A DNA stretch of 64,000 nt from Glutinoglossum americanum (lineage: Eukaryota > Ascomycota > Geoglossomycetes > Geoglossales > Geoglossaceae). This document shows, one piece after another, positions 1 to 11,127 of this stretch (positions are counted from its first letter, which is position 1; every line of letters starts with the position of its first letter). The notes beneath the pieces were generated by a model. That model searched no databases. It was not told the DNA's origin and saw only the letters and a program-made list of their open reading frames with translations. The stretch covers positions 78,776 through 142,775 of the forward strand of contig JAGHQL010000052.1 in NCBI GenBank assembly GCA_020080175.1. Reading direction: 5' to 3'. The position numbers and the translations under genes are program-made.

Positions 1-873
1 AACTATATACCCATTGTCAGATCAATAGGCGCACCTAAGCGACGGCTGTCATGTTATGTCGGCGGTCAGCATGTTTTAGCCAATGCTGACTCCGGCTCCG
101 AGATCGATATGATGTCGCTTTCACATGCCAAAAAAATGGGCTACCAGATTGATCGCCGCCTGGGGTCTCGCAGCCGCGTTATGTTTGCAGATAAGACTAC
201 AGCAGACACTCTCGGACAAGTTTGTTCCGAGGTTGCACTGGGCGACCCTGGTGGGACATCTTATATGCGAACATTTCATGTACTTCCAGGCCTTTCTTGT
301 GATGTCCTGTTGGGCGAGGATATACTTTACGAGACTAACGCCTTTTCTTCCTTCGAATCTTCATTTATTAACAGTGGTGACTTGGTAAAGGGCCCCTTTG
401 AGCTCAATCGCCTTATTTGGATGGGTCGCCTCGAAAAGTTCATTGCTCATTCCGTTTCAAAGCTTAATATTTTCTCAAGAAAATCACAAAAATTAGGTAA
501 ATAGTAGACCAGTAACAACTTCCCAAAAAACACGCTGAAGCCGCCCTGACTCACGTACACAGTTCCGCTAACCACGTACGACGATGATCTGGCTGACAGA
601 GACACTCTGGAGCTTCACCGACGCGACCTCGAGATTCAGAGAATCAGAGGTTTGACTGGCCGGGAGCGACTACTGGCCGAGGAGGCGGAAAGGAAACGGA
701 CAGAGCAATACGACCGAGATCGGCTTCTCGCCGCTCACCCCGACCCGCCTGTTTCAACGGCTTTGCCGCAAGCCACCAGAGTTCGGACAAGGCCACCGCC
801 TAGAACCGCCTTGCGCGACGCTAGGGCCATGCCAACACCATGCCCCCAACGCCGGCACCAGCTACTTAATTAG
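1..873 (+). CDS. Retropepsin-like aspartic protease domain protein, 5' partial
   Basis: The frame is open from base 1 and has no start codon in the window, so the 5' end is missing. The translation contains ADSGSEID (about residues 29-36), the D-S/T-G active-site motif of retropepsin-like proteases, followed by the beta-rich stretch expected of that fold and by CDVLLGEDIL, which matches the usual second conserved motif (LLGxDxL). An intron at 497-562 (GTAAAT...CACAG, branch CTGAC at 546-550) joins in frame to a charged tail rich in Arg and Glu that ends at 871-873. Stand-alone genes of this kind are common in filamentous fungi, and they also resemble the protease part of LTR retroelement polyproteins. 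No reverse transcriptase follows, so I favour a host-type gene. Proteolytic activity is inferred only. Confidence 0.6.
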
Positions 874-1301
874 GCCTTGTGGGTTTGGGTTTGGTCACTT
901 ATCCTTCCTGTGGTCGGTAAATGTGCCTTTGACATCACCACAACTGAGAGGTTGCTATGACTGCTATGACTGCTACGACTACTACGATTTTCTGTTCGGT
1001 GGTAAACGTTTTTTCTGCTTTCCTGGGGGGTAATTTTCCCTGAAAATAAAATCCAAAAAAAAATTTTGTATTCAAATTACAATGATTTCATTTTCTCATG
1101 TTCCCCCCTCAGCTGCTCGCGTGCTAAAACGACCCTCCGTCTCACGACTCTGCCTGACCCATCCGCTCCATTGCCTTGCTTCCACCACTCATATTTTAGC
1201 AGCACTGATCTCGAACCTCTGCAGGGCTTGCAGATCAGTGGCAACGAGCCCCCTCCCCCCCGAATTGAAACCTATGACCGCGCCAAAGCTCCAGAGTAGT
1301 A
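874..1301. other. Intergenic, no gene seen
   Basis: Low-complexity AT-rich stretches and a short run of ctgctatgact-type repeats lie here. I see no supported gene. Confidence 0.5.
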
Positions 1302-1660
1302 TTAACTAAATGGGGTAATGTTCTCGAATATCACTGCTTTTTTCATCCTCTCAGATACAATACCGGTTTCGGCCTGGCTATCTTTCAAGTGGAAAATCTC
1401 TCCATTCCCTGGGGCACCTATGGTTGCGGGAGTCCCTCTCGAATATATTTGCTGTAATCTAGCAGTGCCATGAAATCGCAGTAGTCCTCGTGAACATCCA
1501 TATTGAAGCAAATACCCCTAGCTAAATTGCCCAAGGAATACCTGTTTTCTATGTAAAATCGCTGTTCTTGAGGGGTATAGCTGGCTGTGTTTCCGCCGTG
1601 GAGTTTTGGTACTAAGGAATCACATCTTGTTTCTATTTTCGAATAAGCTAGTTGCCACAT
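1302..1660 (-). pseudogene. Unrecognised ORF broken by one frameshift
   Basis: Two overlapping minus-strand frames read as one protein. The first (1660 down to about 1430) starts MWQLAYSKIET and ends near LLDYSKYIREGLP. The second continues from about 1430 with IGAPGNGEIFHLKDSQ and KKAVIFENI to a stop at 1302. Amino-acid composition is globular on both sides of the junction, and one added base near 1430 would restore a frame of about 119 residues. The family is not recognised. It could be a decayed gene, a base error, or two chance ORFs. Confidence 0.35.
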
Positions 1661-2723
1661 TCAGCCGCGGGGACCTCTAGGAGCTATAAAATAATGTCTG
1701 AACTTCCCTACTCTCATTGGGAAGGAAATTATTTTTCTGAGCTCTGTGGGGCTGATCTAGCGCTTCACGCGGGAAGCGTTTAGACGGTCCCTCCATAAAT
1801 CTCGTTAGCGAGCGTCTAGACATTTCCTACCACTTTAGCCGGCGAAAGGCCAAAAACAAGAAATGAACTAATGCTAACATCCTATTCCCGGATTTCTATC
1901 AGATCTCTATCCACAAAACGCCGTTTCGGATGTTTAATACCACTGAATGCGACCTCCGATTTAGGGATGAATAAGGCTGCCTTTGTCATTCATACCGATG
2001 AGTCAAATGTGAGCAAGGGTGAAGGTATAGGTAAGGTGCGGGGTGAGGCACGGATGAGGGGGTGTGCAGACCTTACCACTTATTGGCTGTGATAGCCTAT
2101 ACTTTACCCGCCTCTATATGTTTGGTTGGGTCGCCTGACATAACTTTCTCCGAGGGGATATCAGGCTACCTCTGAAGCCTTGAGGAAGTGATGTGATGTT
2201 CGGTAGAGTATGGTAAGGGTATGTGTATATATATGTGATGATTACTGGGTTACTGGGCCGCAGGGCAGATAATGGTTCAATTAGTTGTCGTTCCTACGAT
2301 CACCAGGAGCCTTATTTCGTGTGAGTTACAACTATATACCGACCCTTCTATCAGTAGATAGCGGCGGATAACTTGAATAGCTTGATTACTATGGGTTGAT
2401 ATCTTTATCCTTTAGCCTTGGTCCTTGGGTGAAACCTGCCGCTGTAGGTAGCTAAGCTGTAAAGAGTGGGTAAAGAGTGGTTCTAGGAGAGGCGCGATTG
2501 ATGATTAGGGCGACGGCCCCCTCGGAGCAACGGTAGGTATGCACGAATGAGGACATTACATCTGGCAGCCGTCTGTGAAATAAAAGGCACAAAAGCAACT
2601 AGACACAACGAGCATCAGAAATGTTGAGGGAGGGTAGGTCCATAATCCTCCAACAACACAAGACCGTCTCATTCACTTGGAATCCCGATCTACTAGCCTA
2701 GGAAACCCCACTCTGATCAAAGA
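1661..2723. other. Intergenic, no gene seen
   Basis: Mixed sequence with several short ORFs (for example 1871-2092) that lack any recognisable domain. It holds the upstream region of the F-box-like gene. Confidence 0.5.
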
Positions 2724-4223
2724 ATGGATTCTACTGTGCAGCCGAAACTGAAATACGGTCTCAAGTTGGTTGGCCGCACCACCAGCGGCCTCCCCATACC
2801 CGGCAACCAAGACCAGCAGCACTTTCTCCACCCACAGCCTGAGAAGGATGTCGGATGGAGAGAAATTCCAGCACCAAACACATTACAAGGGCTGACCCCA
2901 GAGCTCAAGTCCATGATCCTTCATTTCTTATCAGACTCTAAATCCCTCCTATCCCTCACCCTCGCCTGCCGCTCATTCCACCACATCTACCTCAGTCACC
3001 GCAACTCTGTACTCTCCGCCGTCGCGATTAACTCGATTCATTCCAACGCTATCTCAGATGCTTGGGCGGTGCACGAGGCTTCCAGGATCGTAAAACCTGG
3101 CCTGCCCGACGAAGACCCAGTCCCTGAGTTTCTGGGGACGTTCTATTTCGCTGAAGGACTTCAGGTGAGGGCTGTTGCTGCGCTAACTGACCCGGAGACA
3201 TCAATTTCGCTCCTCCAGTTCCATCGGTGGTGCGTGGGGCCGCTGCTGGACGATCTCACTGCGACTCTGCTGTCTGCGCATCCTATCTCTGGGCTCTCCG
3301 ATCCCAAATTCTCGCCGCTTTCCCTATCCGAGATGCGCCGGATAAGCAGGGCGCTGTATCGCTTCCAGCTATACTGCATCCTGTTCAAGGACCAGTGGGT
3401 TCCCGGTGGATTGCTCCCGGTGGAGAGGCCGAGTAAACTGGAATGGAGCGAGGTGTTCCTGGATTACCTGTCTCCGTGGGAGGTAGAGGAGATGTGCTGC
3501 GTACACGATTACCTTTACAAGCAGCTGTGGCCCATGTGGGAGAAGATGGCCTACAACGACGCAGAATTGGGAGAGTACGCCCCTGCGCCCTACTGTGTTA
3601 GGAGTAAGCTATTCTGCCTGCTCTCCTTCTAGTTGGTAACTCCCAACTACACATCGCATGACTCCCTCTCACCCCCCTTTTCCCACTTAGGGTTATAACA
3701 CTAGCCTTTATTGTCGTGGCTAGAGAGCCATCGTAGATCGACTGTTGCTTATTTTCACGCAGCGGATCTGAACAACGAGCACATGGCCTATCTCCTATCC
3801 CGTGGTCTCCCATTCCTCCAAACCATCATTCTCCACGCCCGCATCAACGGCTACGACTCCTACTCCCAACTCATCAGAGATGACCTCTCGATAGACTGGC
3901 ACCCCTTCACCTACGCTGCAGGGTATTACTACCCACACCACGCCTCCAACGGCATCGCAGAGGAATACTCGACCCTCACCTTCCAAGGAGACAATAACGC
4001 CGAGGCGCCAAATATAGGCTGGCTATGGGCTCATAACTACAAGATGGAATATGATCCTAACAGTCATCTCTACTCACACCTGCGAGCTTGGGGTTACGCC
4101 TTGTGGGACAAGGTGAGGCTGGAGAGGTGGGGGATCCTGTGGGAGGATCCGAGATCGGACATAGTGAGAAGAAATTGGGAGGTGTTGCGGCAGGGGAATG
4201 AACTGGAGCAGGGGGGGGCCTGA
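2724..4223 (+). CDS. F-box-like protein
   Basis: Two exons, 2724-3603 and 3724-4223. The intron starts with GTAAGC and ends at GGCTAG; this acceptor is the one that restores the frame past the stops at 3632, 3696 and 3702. The product is 459 residues. Residues about 57-100 (LTPELKSMILHFL, then SLTLACRSFHHIYL) match the F-box pattern, the part that binds Skp1 in SCF ubiquitin ligases. The rest resembles the long uncharacterised C-terminal parts of fungal F-box-like proteins, with many Trp and Tyr residues and no leucine-rich or WD repeats. Substrate unknown. After the stop the same frame stays open for about 22 codons across 4224-4289, so the exact 3' end is uncertain. Confidence 0.62.
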
Positions 4224-4568
4224 AAGGTCGCAGACGAAGAGGCCGAGGGTGTGGTTGAGGGGAGGGACATAGCACTGGACAGAAGGGGGTGAGAACAGGG
4301 TGAGTTGGGGGGAGAAGCCGATCAAGGACTTTCCGTGAGTATCCTAGGATGTTAGTCATCGGTTAAGCAGAGTTAGCTGCTTGGTGTCCCCTGGTAGCCA
4401 TTTCCTTCATAGCTAGTGCTCTAGACGGAATTAGGCTGATTAGGCTGTCTTGAGTTTGTTTGATTTCGGAGAAATTGATTTGGTTGGTTGGGGTTACCCA
4501 AGCGGCAATGCGATAGCTAGTGCGCTCGAGCTACGGTGTTAGCAATGCCATTGGCGCTAAGCATATCC
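4224..4568. other. Convergent 3' intergenic region
   Basis: Lies between the 3' ends of the F-box-like gene and the ethanolamine kinase gene. The small ORFs here are shadows. No feature seen beyond a G-rich run at 4206-4214. Confidence 0.4.
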
Positions 4569-6125
4569 TCACACCTCCTGCGCCCACTTCCTTTCCCTCA
4601 ACGGCATCTCCTCACCCTTCATGGATCGCGTGCTATCCACCTCTGCGCGCCATTGCCTAAATTCTTTCAGGCGGAGCTCCGCATACGCCGCGTAGTCGAA
4701 GTCTATTTCGTCCAGAAGCGTGTTTGCCTGTAGAAGCGCGCAGAGACTCCTAGGAAGGAAATGGGTCAGCAATGTGAAACAAAGTGAAATGAATTAGCGG
4801 AGGACACAACCAATAAAAGCCGGGGACACCGCGAAAGTTGTCAACCTCATCAAAGAGCCGGCCTACTTCCATCGCTACGTCCTCTTCGCTAGCTTGGAGG
4901 ACATTGCTGTGAAGACGGTAACTACGCAAATATTCGTGTAGAAACGCCCGTCGCACTGAGCGGGTCGGTAAGAGATTATAGTCGCACTCAAAACCGCCCC
5001 ACTCCGCAAAATGATTGGCGAGATCGAAAGCGGCAGGGCAGAACGTGGCATGTCTGTCTTCACCGTTAGCGTAGTATCCCTTGCACATAGATATGTCGTG
5101 CTGGCCCTGTACTCATAGTCGACAAAGTGGACAGTCTCAATATCGTCGGCCGGGGAACTTACTTCCCCGCGTGGCTCGATAATGATATTGCCACTGAGAA
5201 GGTCACCGTGTCCAAGGACAAGCTACAGAAATCAGCCGGAGATACTGGATGTAGGTTTGCGCTTCTATCTGCTCACACACTCAGAGCTCTGTTGGCCCAG
5301 CTCTTTTACCAGACGCTCTAGTTCATCCTGCAGGCCCTCTCCTCTCGCCTTTTCCATGGGCGTGGTATTTGGAAGAGCAAGAATCCATTTCTGCATGACC
5401 GTCCAGATATTCGGCGTAATAGAATAGGGCGATATATGATTAATGTCATGCTGGTCGGAACTTGAAGGTGTCTGGAAATTAGTGTTAGTGTATTTTGCCG
5501 CATGTTTCACGTTGATAGGAGCGCTCACACTGGCGACAGGAAGGACAGCATGCCACTCGCCCAGCCGGCGTGCGACGCCGCGCCACATATTTTCTCTGGC
5601 AAGGTCTGACGGAGGACAGACATGGCCACGGACGAACTGATAAGCGTGGCCGTTCTCGAAGCGGGCTAGGAGCGGAGGGGCGAGGTTGTGGCGCGAAAGG
5701 ATGGAGTGGAATTTGAGTTCTTCTGCTCCAGGGCGAAGGACGAGTTAGCTTGTATGTACACCAGTCAATTTTCGGTGCTTCTTCCTACTCTCCCGGTCGA
5801 CCAAGGCGTCCGTGCCCTTGCCATACACCCTTAGAAGGACAGCTTCATCGTCAACCTGCTCCTTGGAGAGGCCCGGCCTCTTATTTGCCACCTTGAAGAG
5901 CTGTCACTGTGAGGGTATGCTCTATTGCAGTCTTGGTAAGAGACTTACAGTGTTTGTCGTGCCCTCTGTCAGTCGTGTGATCTCGACTTCCCCATCTGGA
6001 TCCTCCCAAGAAGGGAAAATGGCGAGAATCAGCCGAAGGGCGGATGCACTCGGCTCCAAGGGAGCATATGAGAGGGGGAGATACTGGACAGCTTTAGAAG
6101 CTAGGTTCAAGGTGGAGAGAGACAT
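4569..6125 (-). CDS. Ethanolamine kinase (EKI-like), six exons
   Basis: This kinase makes phosphoethanolamine from ethanolamine and ATP, the first step of the CDP-ethanolamine branch of phosphatidylethanolamine synthesis. Exons on the minus strand: 6125-5949, 5900-5789, 5722-5277, 5222-5113, 5053-4811 and 4749-4569. They add up to exactly 423 codons (422 residues), the usual fungal length. Visible motifs are TEGTTNTLFKV, a nucleotide-loop-like start; LLRVYGKGTDALVDRE; RRLGEWHA; GHGDLLSGN (Brenner motif, catalytic Asp at about residue 252 and Asn at 257); VHFVDYE (metal-binding Asp at about 280); and FDLANHFAEWGG, which favours ethanolamine over choline as substrate. Introns are 48, 66, 54, 59 and 61 bp. 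The start at 6125 is chosen over an upstream ATG at 6185. Every intron is spliced in frame and nothing looks broken. Confidence 0.88.
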
Positions 6126-6509
6126 TTGGGTGAGAGACTTTCCTGCGGATGTGTGAGTGCGGAGACCAACTCCGTAAAGCAGCAATGATTCCTAACCCCG
6201 CACCACTTACGGTCGTTGCTGCTTTAGCCTCTCAGTTCGCGCGTCTTAATTTGAACAGTGCAGGACTGATGCCAGTGGCTATGCAACATCGTATCTATCA
6301 ACAGGTTTTTATTCTACCCTATAACTAAGCTTCAGATACTCGCTCGAAAGCATTAAGTTGGCGTTCGGAAACGACTTGCGACACAAGGGGCGGGGGCTAT
6401 TCCCCATAGCCAAAATCCCCTCCACTGCACATGCGGCCCAGCACTAGAACCGAAGTTATTCTAGACACTATCACGAGTCGCAGTTCCAGCCTGGTAGGCA
6501 AACAACAGC

Positions 6510-8019
6510 TTAACACCCGTTTGTCTTTATCTGTGTAAACTCGTCCTCTATCGCCCTACCCACCCGGTCCACAATCTCGTCAACGTCTGCTTCTCGCACA
6601 ATAAACGGAGGCGCCAGGAGAATCTGGTCGCCTATCCATCCATCCGCACACCCCGTCGCCGGAAAAACAGCAACATCATATCCTCTTTGCAGGCCTCTAA
6701 GGTGGATCTTACTAGCGACTTTTAGAGCCGGGTCTAAAGGTTCTTTAGACATTTTGTTGGCCACCAGCTCGATACCCCAGAATAGACCACGACCTCGAAT
6801 GTCTCCCACATTTGGGTGGTCACTAAGGCGCCTCCGGAGCTGGTACTCGAGGTAGATACCCATGAGGCGGACATTCTCCACTAGACCTTCCTCCTGAATA
6901 ATATGTTGGACCTCCAATGCAGCGGCACAGGCAAGGGGGTGAGTCTGGTAAGTCTGGCCGTGTGCGAAATACCCACGCCCTTGCCGTAGGGCAGAGACGA
7001 CTCGTTCGTTGATAAGCAAGGCGGAGACAGTTCCGTATCCGCACCCGAGACTTTTCCCGATTGCTGAGATATCCGGAACAACCCCTTCTTGCTCCCAGGC
7101 ATGCAGAGTACCTATGCGCCCCATTCCACACATGATTTCGTCAAAGATCAAAAGGGCACCATGGCGATCGCAGACTTCCTTCATTGCCCGAAAGTAGCCA
7201 GTAACAGCGGTCGCACAGCCAAGCGCCTTGAAGAGGCCAGTCAAATTAAGGCGGGCCGCGGATATGGGATACTCAACTTACAGATCCAGCAACTGGCTCA
7301 GCAACGAAAGCACAGACGGTCTTCGGACCAAGTCTCTGGAACTCGTCTTCCAGCTCTCCAGCAAGTCGAGCAACATAGTCCTTAATCTTTTCGCCTTCAC
7401 GCAAATCACGATAGATATTGCACGCCGACACCCGAGAGACATTTCCCGGGAGCAGGGGTGCAAAAAGGTCCTTTCGAACCTTAAAGTCACCCATGGATAG
7501 CGCAGCGATGGTACAACCATGCCAGGAGCTTTTTCGTGAGATGAATCGACTTCTAGTTGGTTGTGGCGGTGATAGCTCCAAGAAGTATTGTCTTGCAAGC
7601 TTCAGCGCTGCTTCTACCGCCTCTGAACCTAGGGGCCAGAGTTAGAAAAGCATTCGACGAGCTGGCGCCACAAAACACGAACCTGAGCCGGTAAGCAAAG
7701 CCCGCGACATTTGGCCGTGAGTTGATTTCACCAAAAAGTCGGCCAGCCGCTCTGCAATTGACGTCTTGAAGAAACCAGGATGGCAGTAGGAAACCTGATC
7801 CAGCTGTGCGGCAATAGCTGCTTTGACACGAGCGTTTCCATGTCCAATGCTGGATACTGCCGCTCCGCATGAAGCATCAAGGATCTGCTGCCCATCGTCC
7901 ATCATCAGGTATATGCCCGAGCCAGACTTGAGAGTCGGAGTTGAAGCATTGGAAACGTTTTTATAGATGTATCCACTCTCGGTGGTTCCGTCGATGGTAG
8001 AGGAAGATGTCCCATTCAC
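6510..8019 (-). CDS. Class III (PLP-dependent) aminotransferase
   Basis: Three exons, 8019-7683, 7628-7282 and 7226-6510, add up to exactly 467 codons (466 residues). Introns are 54 and 55 bp with GTTCGT...CCTAG and GTAAGT...TCAAG. Class III signatures are clear: DASCGAAVSSIGHGN near the start; GSGSEAVEAALKLARQYF across the first splice junction (cofactor phosphate binding); AEPVAGS-ALGC across the second; LLIFDEIMCGMGRIG with the cofactor-contacting Asp at about residue 257; and SAIGKSLGCGYG with the Schiff-base Lys at about 286. The family includes omega-amino-acid, ornithine and diaminopelargonate aminotransferases. The substrate cannot be read from sequence. No targeting peptide is obvious. 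It lies tail-to-head upstream of the ethanolamine kinase gene on the same strand, but a shared pathway is not evident. Confidence 0.88.
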
Positions 8020-8319
8020 GAGGTTCTATTCATTACGGAAGAATGTAAGAAGAGTACGATGAGAGGATAAAAGACAGCAGGGGGGATGAAAGCAGACGAA
8101 AGCATCGCATGCGTAAAATTCAGTGCCCATCCCTAAAGAATTTCTCTCTGCTTTTACTAATAGCTCACGAATATGGATAGCACGCTTAGGAGCAAACTTG
8201 CCGTTTCCATGACGGTTGAATGATTGGTGGTATTGTAGGCTATATTACCGGGTGCTATGCGAGCAATGTGCGGTAGGGTCGAAGTGAGAGTTTAGTGACA
8301 ATACGGCGCCGTAACCCGC

Positions 8320-8520
8320 TGTTATGGGCACGCGGCGGACATGCAAGTGGGCCCGAATTGAATGAGCGGAATACATGGAAATGCCCTCTATATAAGGAAG
8401 GGGCAGCAGACGGCAATCGGGGCTCCACTCTGCGGCACAGGAACCACTTCTGCGGGAGCATGCATGCTACCGAGCAGCATTTCTGCATCGCCATCACAGC
8501 AACTCAACATGATGGCGATG
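8320..8520 (+). repeat. Dispersed repeat R1, copy A
   Basis: Shares about 190 bp with 9130-9320 and with the reverse strand of 42675-42880. Diagnostic parts are a GCACGCRGCGGRCAT box, then CRGGARCCACY-type sequence, then CATGCATGCT followed by CCGAGC. Edges are approximate and no coding capacity is evident. It may be a MITE-like or LTR-derived element. Confidence 0.6.
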
Positions 8521-9129
8521 GTCGCGTGTCCATGCTTGCATATGCTAGCGTGTGCCAGGGATCAATAGAATGCCCTAGGAACGCTCATTTACGTAGCCTT
8601 CTCAATATAGCATTGATATATTCTGTTTTTGATGCCTACATACACTTCGTACTATCATTACATGGCCATTACCCTTTTCCGCCTTGAACCATAACCTACA
8701 ACGTAGAGCGAGTTCTAAAGGCGATATGTAGGTTAAAGAAATAGATCCTAAACTTTAAACCCGATCGCGCATCGTAGCTTTTAGGTGTTTTTAGAGTCTA
8801 CTCCGGAACTTACCGACTTGTCCAATACCAAGATCCCCGGTATCGGAAGAGACGCCAAAATTTTGCAAACACAGCTCGCGCGGAGAACGCCACAGTTCGA
8901 TCAGTTGGCTGGGGAATATCGCTCCAGCGGGTCTAGAACGCTGACGTCCACCACTAATGCAGCCTACGTTATGGGGATCAGTTCCTTCATGCCTCTACAT
9001 CATACGAAGGATTGCGAGAGAGGTTCGTTGGGTCTCAGCCATTGCCGTCAGACATAGCTCATTACGCTAACGCCGAAGTCTTAGACGCAACCGCAGGGAG
9101 ATAACTCGCCAATTACAGAGCTTTTAGGT
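8521..9129. other. Intergenic, no gene seen
   Basis: Contains a 90-codon ORF at 8785-9057 with no recognisable domain. It is not supported as a gene. Confidence 0.4.
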
Positions 9130-9320
9130 GTTACCATCGTGAGCACGCAGCGGGCATACAGGAGAGACTTGACTAATGAAACGAACTGCCTTCTAGAAAG
9201 TAAAGGCAGCAAAAGAGCAACCAGCGATCCTTCCCGGTGCAGGAGCCACTCCCGTGGAAACATGCATGCTGCCGAGCGGCATACCCGCACCTCCATTACA
9301 AGAATTTTAACAATTGGCAA
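9130..9320 (+). repeat. Dispersed repeat R1, copy B
   Basis: Second copy of the repeat at 8320-8520, in the same orientation about 800 bp downstream, with many point differences. It ends just before the TPR remnant at 9385. Confidence 0.6.
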
Positions 9321-9384
9321 ATTGAACTACGGTCGGCATTGGCCTCGTCATGGTAGCACCATTGGATAACCGGAGCTCGCTTAA

Positions 9385-9610
9385 TGGTGGCTTGGCGATA
9401 AAAGCGGCAGGACCCACGGCTTTCCGATAGAGGATTTGAAAGAAGCAGTCTGCAAGGCAGAGCAAGCAGTTGAGGCCACACCTGAAGGCCATTCAGATCT
9501 TGCAGGAAGGTTGAACAACCTAGGCAATAGGCTCACAAGGCAGTTTGAATAGATAGGGAGGATAGAGGACTTGAAAGAAGCAGTTTACAAGGTAAAATAA
9601 GTAATTAAAA
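9385..9610 (+). pseudogene. TPR-repeat protein remnant (CHAT/NLR-type 42-residue TPR), RIP-altered
   Basis: One frame reads EDLKEAVCKAEQAVEATP, then GHSDLAGRLNNLGNRL, then a stop, then GRIEDLKEAV and another stop. This matches the 42-residue TPR consensus (RxEDLEEAI...HPDRAxxLNNLGN) of large fungal TPR proteins that often carry NLR or CHAT domains. The stops TAG and TAA sit where CAG or CGA-type codons are expected, which fits C-to-T change. The fragment stops at the start of the repeat element at 9628. Only about one and a half repeats are left. Confidence 0.7.
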
Positions 9611-9627
9611 TCATACTTGTATTATAG

Positions 9628-10635
9628 TGACTACTGGGTAAGGGTCTAGTCAGCTACTGAATAAGCTGAGAAGAAAGACTAGTTCTAAGAAAGGCTGGTA
9701 GAGTATAAAAGAGACTACTCTAGATATAATATACTAAGTAGATGATATATAAATAAAGTCCACAAGGACTCTACTAATGACATTATAAAAAACTCTACAT
9801 AGAAGTATAGCTAATAGCAAAAGGTATGACTGGTAGTAAAAAAACTATATAGGTAGCATGAAAACTCTATATAGAAGTATAGTTAGTAATAGAAGAACTG
9901 TATAGGTATTATGAGAGTATTATATAAAAGTATAGCTAGTGACGAGAGATATCAAGTCTTTGAGAGCATTGTAAGTACTCAAGGTTTGAAAGAGTCACTC
10001 ACAAGATTGTCCAAGAGTTTGTAGGTAGGTTTTGAGCTTAAATAAGTGTTATAACTTAATAGGAGTTCTGGTAGGACATCAGGAGTAGACAGGCTGAATA
10101 GTAGAATAGATATAGAGTTACTATATAGCTTCTATTAGATAAACTATATATAAGAAGTATATTGACTGATGGAGATTGAAGGGTCAACTCTGTCAGTTAG
10201 AAAAGGAGCTTGCAAACTTGGCTCAAATACAGATGACATGCTGGTCTAAGCTTATGAGCTCTACCCTTTGTAGCTCTACATACCATGATAAGAGGACTAC
10301 ATATATATATAAATAAAGGACCATAGTTAAGAGACCCACATAGGGTCAATAGATAACTTAGTTATTAGTTAATTAAAGGAAGGCTAGGCGAGCTTTTACT
10401 CTCAGATTTCTTAAGACTATTAGTATATAAAAAGACTAAAGAGAGCCCAAAAAAAAACCTTATCAGTCAATACTCATAATCATTATAGATAGACTATCAA
10501 GACTAATAAAGTTACTTTCTCCATCATATTACATAATTAGCTTCCCTTATTTCTTTATGACTGGCTCTTTAGAGCTAGCTTAGTTCTGATACCTGTAGCA
10601 TCTAACTTTTGTGACCTAGCTTATATAAGTAGCCA
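9628..10635 (+). mobile_element. Repeat element Z, copy 1 (with an inserted solo LTR)
   Basis: Matches the reverse strand of 14455-15158 along its length. It starts TGACTACTGGGTAAGG and ends near AGTAGCCA, so its ends are roughly inverted (TGACTACT versus AGTAGYCA). About 9760-9950 is an internal tandem array of roughly 54-bp units (AACTATATRGG.. then AACTCTATATAGAAG..). The element is split by the solo LTR at 9950-10290. No intact ORF. Class unknown: non-autonomous DNA element or LTR-derived. It is strongly AT-shifted relative to copy 2. Confidence 0.6.
9950..10290 (+). mobile_element. Solo LTR, family X, copy 1 (RIP-altered)
   Basis: 341 bp, homologous over its full length to the solo LTR at 13220-13563. 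Ends are TATCAAG...CATGATA, the C-to-T-changed form of the TGTCAGG...CGTGACA ends of copy 2. Flanking 5-bp duplications are AGAGA (9945-9949) and AGAGG (10291-10295), one G/A difference apart. Nearly all differences from copy 2 are C-to-T or G-to-A. It is inserted in element Z copy 1. Confidence 0.8.
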
Positions 10636-10655
10636 TTATATATTCTTCTCTTACT

Positions 10656-11127
10656 TGTAAGAACTCTCGATACCAAGGTAATATGAAGGCACTCTGACGT
10701 CGAGGGATCTAGGGGGTTCGATAACAGTGTGACGTCACACCCTGCAGTGATAACAATGGCTTGCCAACTGGTCTGCATTTAGGTAAGGTTTAGATGTATA
10801 AGGACTAATGGATAAACTTGATAGTTGATAGTTCAGGGCGACTTGATGTTGGCCTAGTTTAGAATGTAAAGTAGATGGAATAGACTTGATTCTAGTAAGC
10901 AGGAAATGTAGAAGAACTAATTGCTAACCTCCAGCGGGAGGCCAGCAAGCCACTTATATACATGACGGGTATTTAATAATAGACTAGACGTCATAAAGTA
11001 ATAAGGATGTATACTTGCAGAATCTATATAGCCATATAAGTAAGTCACCATTTATATAACCTGAGCTAGTTACCCAGCTGTGGAGGCCTTAATAGCCTCG
11101 CCGGGTAACTGACTGTAGGTCATGACA
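10656..11127 (+). mobile_element. Solo LTR, family Y, copy 1
   Basis: 472 bp, from TGTAAGAACTCTCG to GGTCATGACA. Flanks are TTACT (10651-10655) and CTACT (11128-11132), a 5-bp target duplication with one C/T change. It is homologous to the outer parts of 12892-13733. No internal region or second LTR lies nearby. Confidence 0.72.

Noticed and set aside
4569-8019. Secondary-metabolite cluster around the aminotransferase
   Set aside because: No synthase, P450 or dedicated regulator lies nearby. The neighbours are an ethanolamine kinase gene and repeats.
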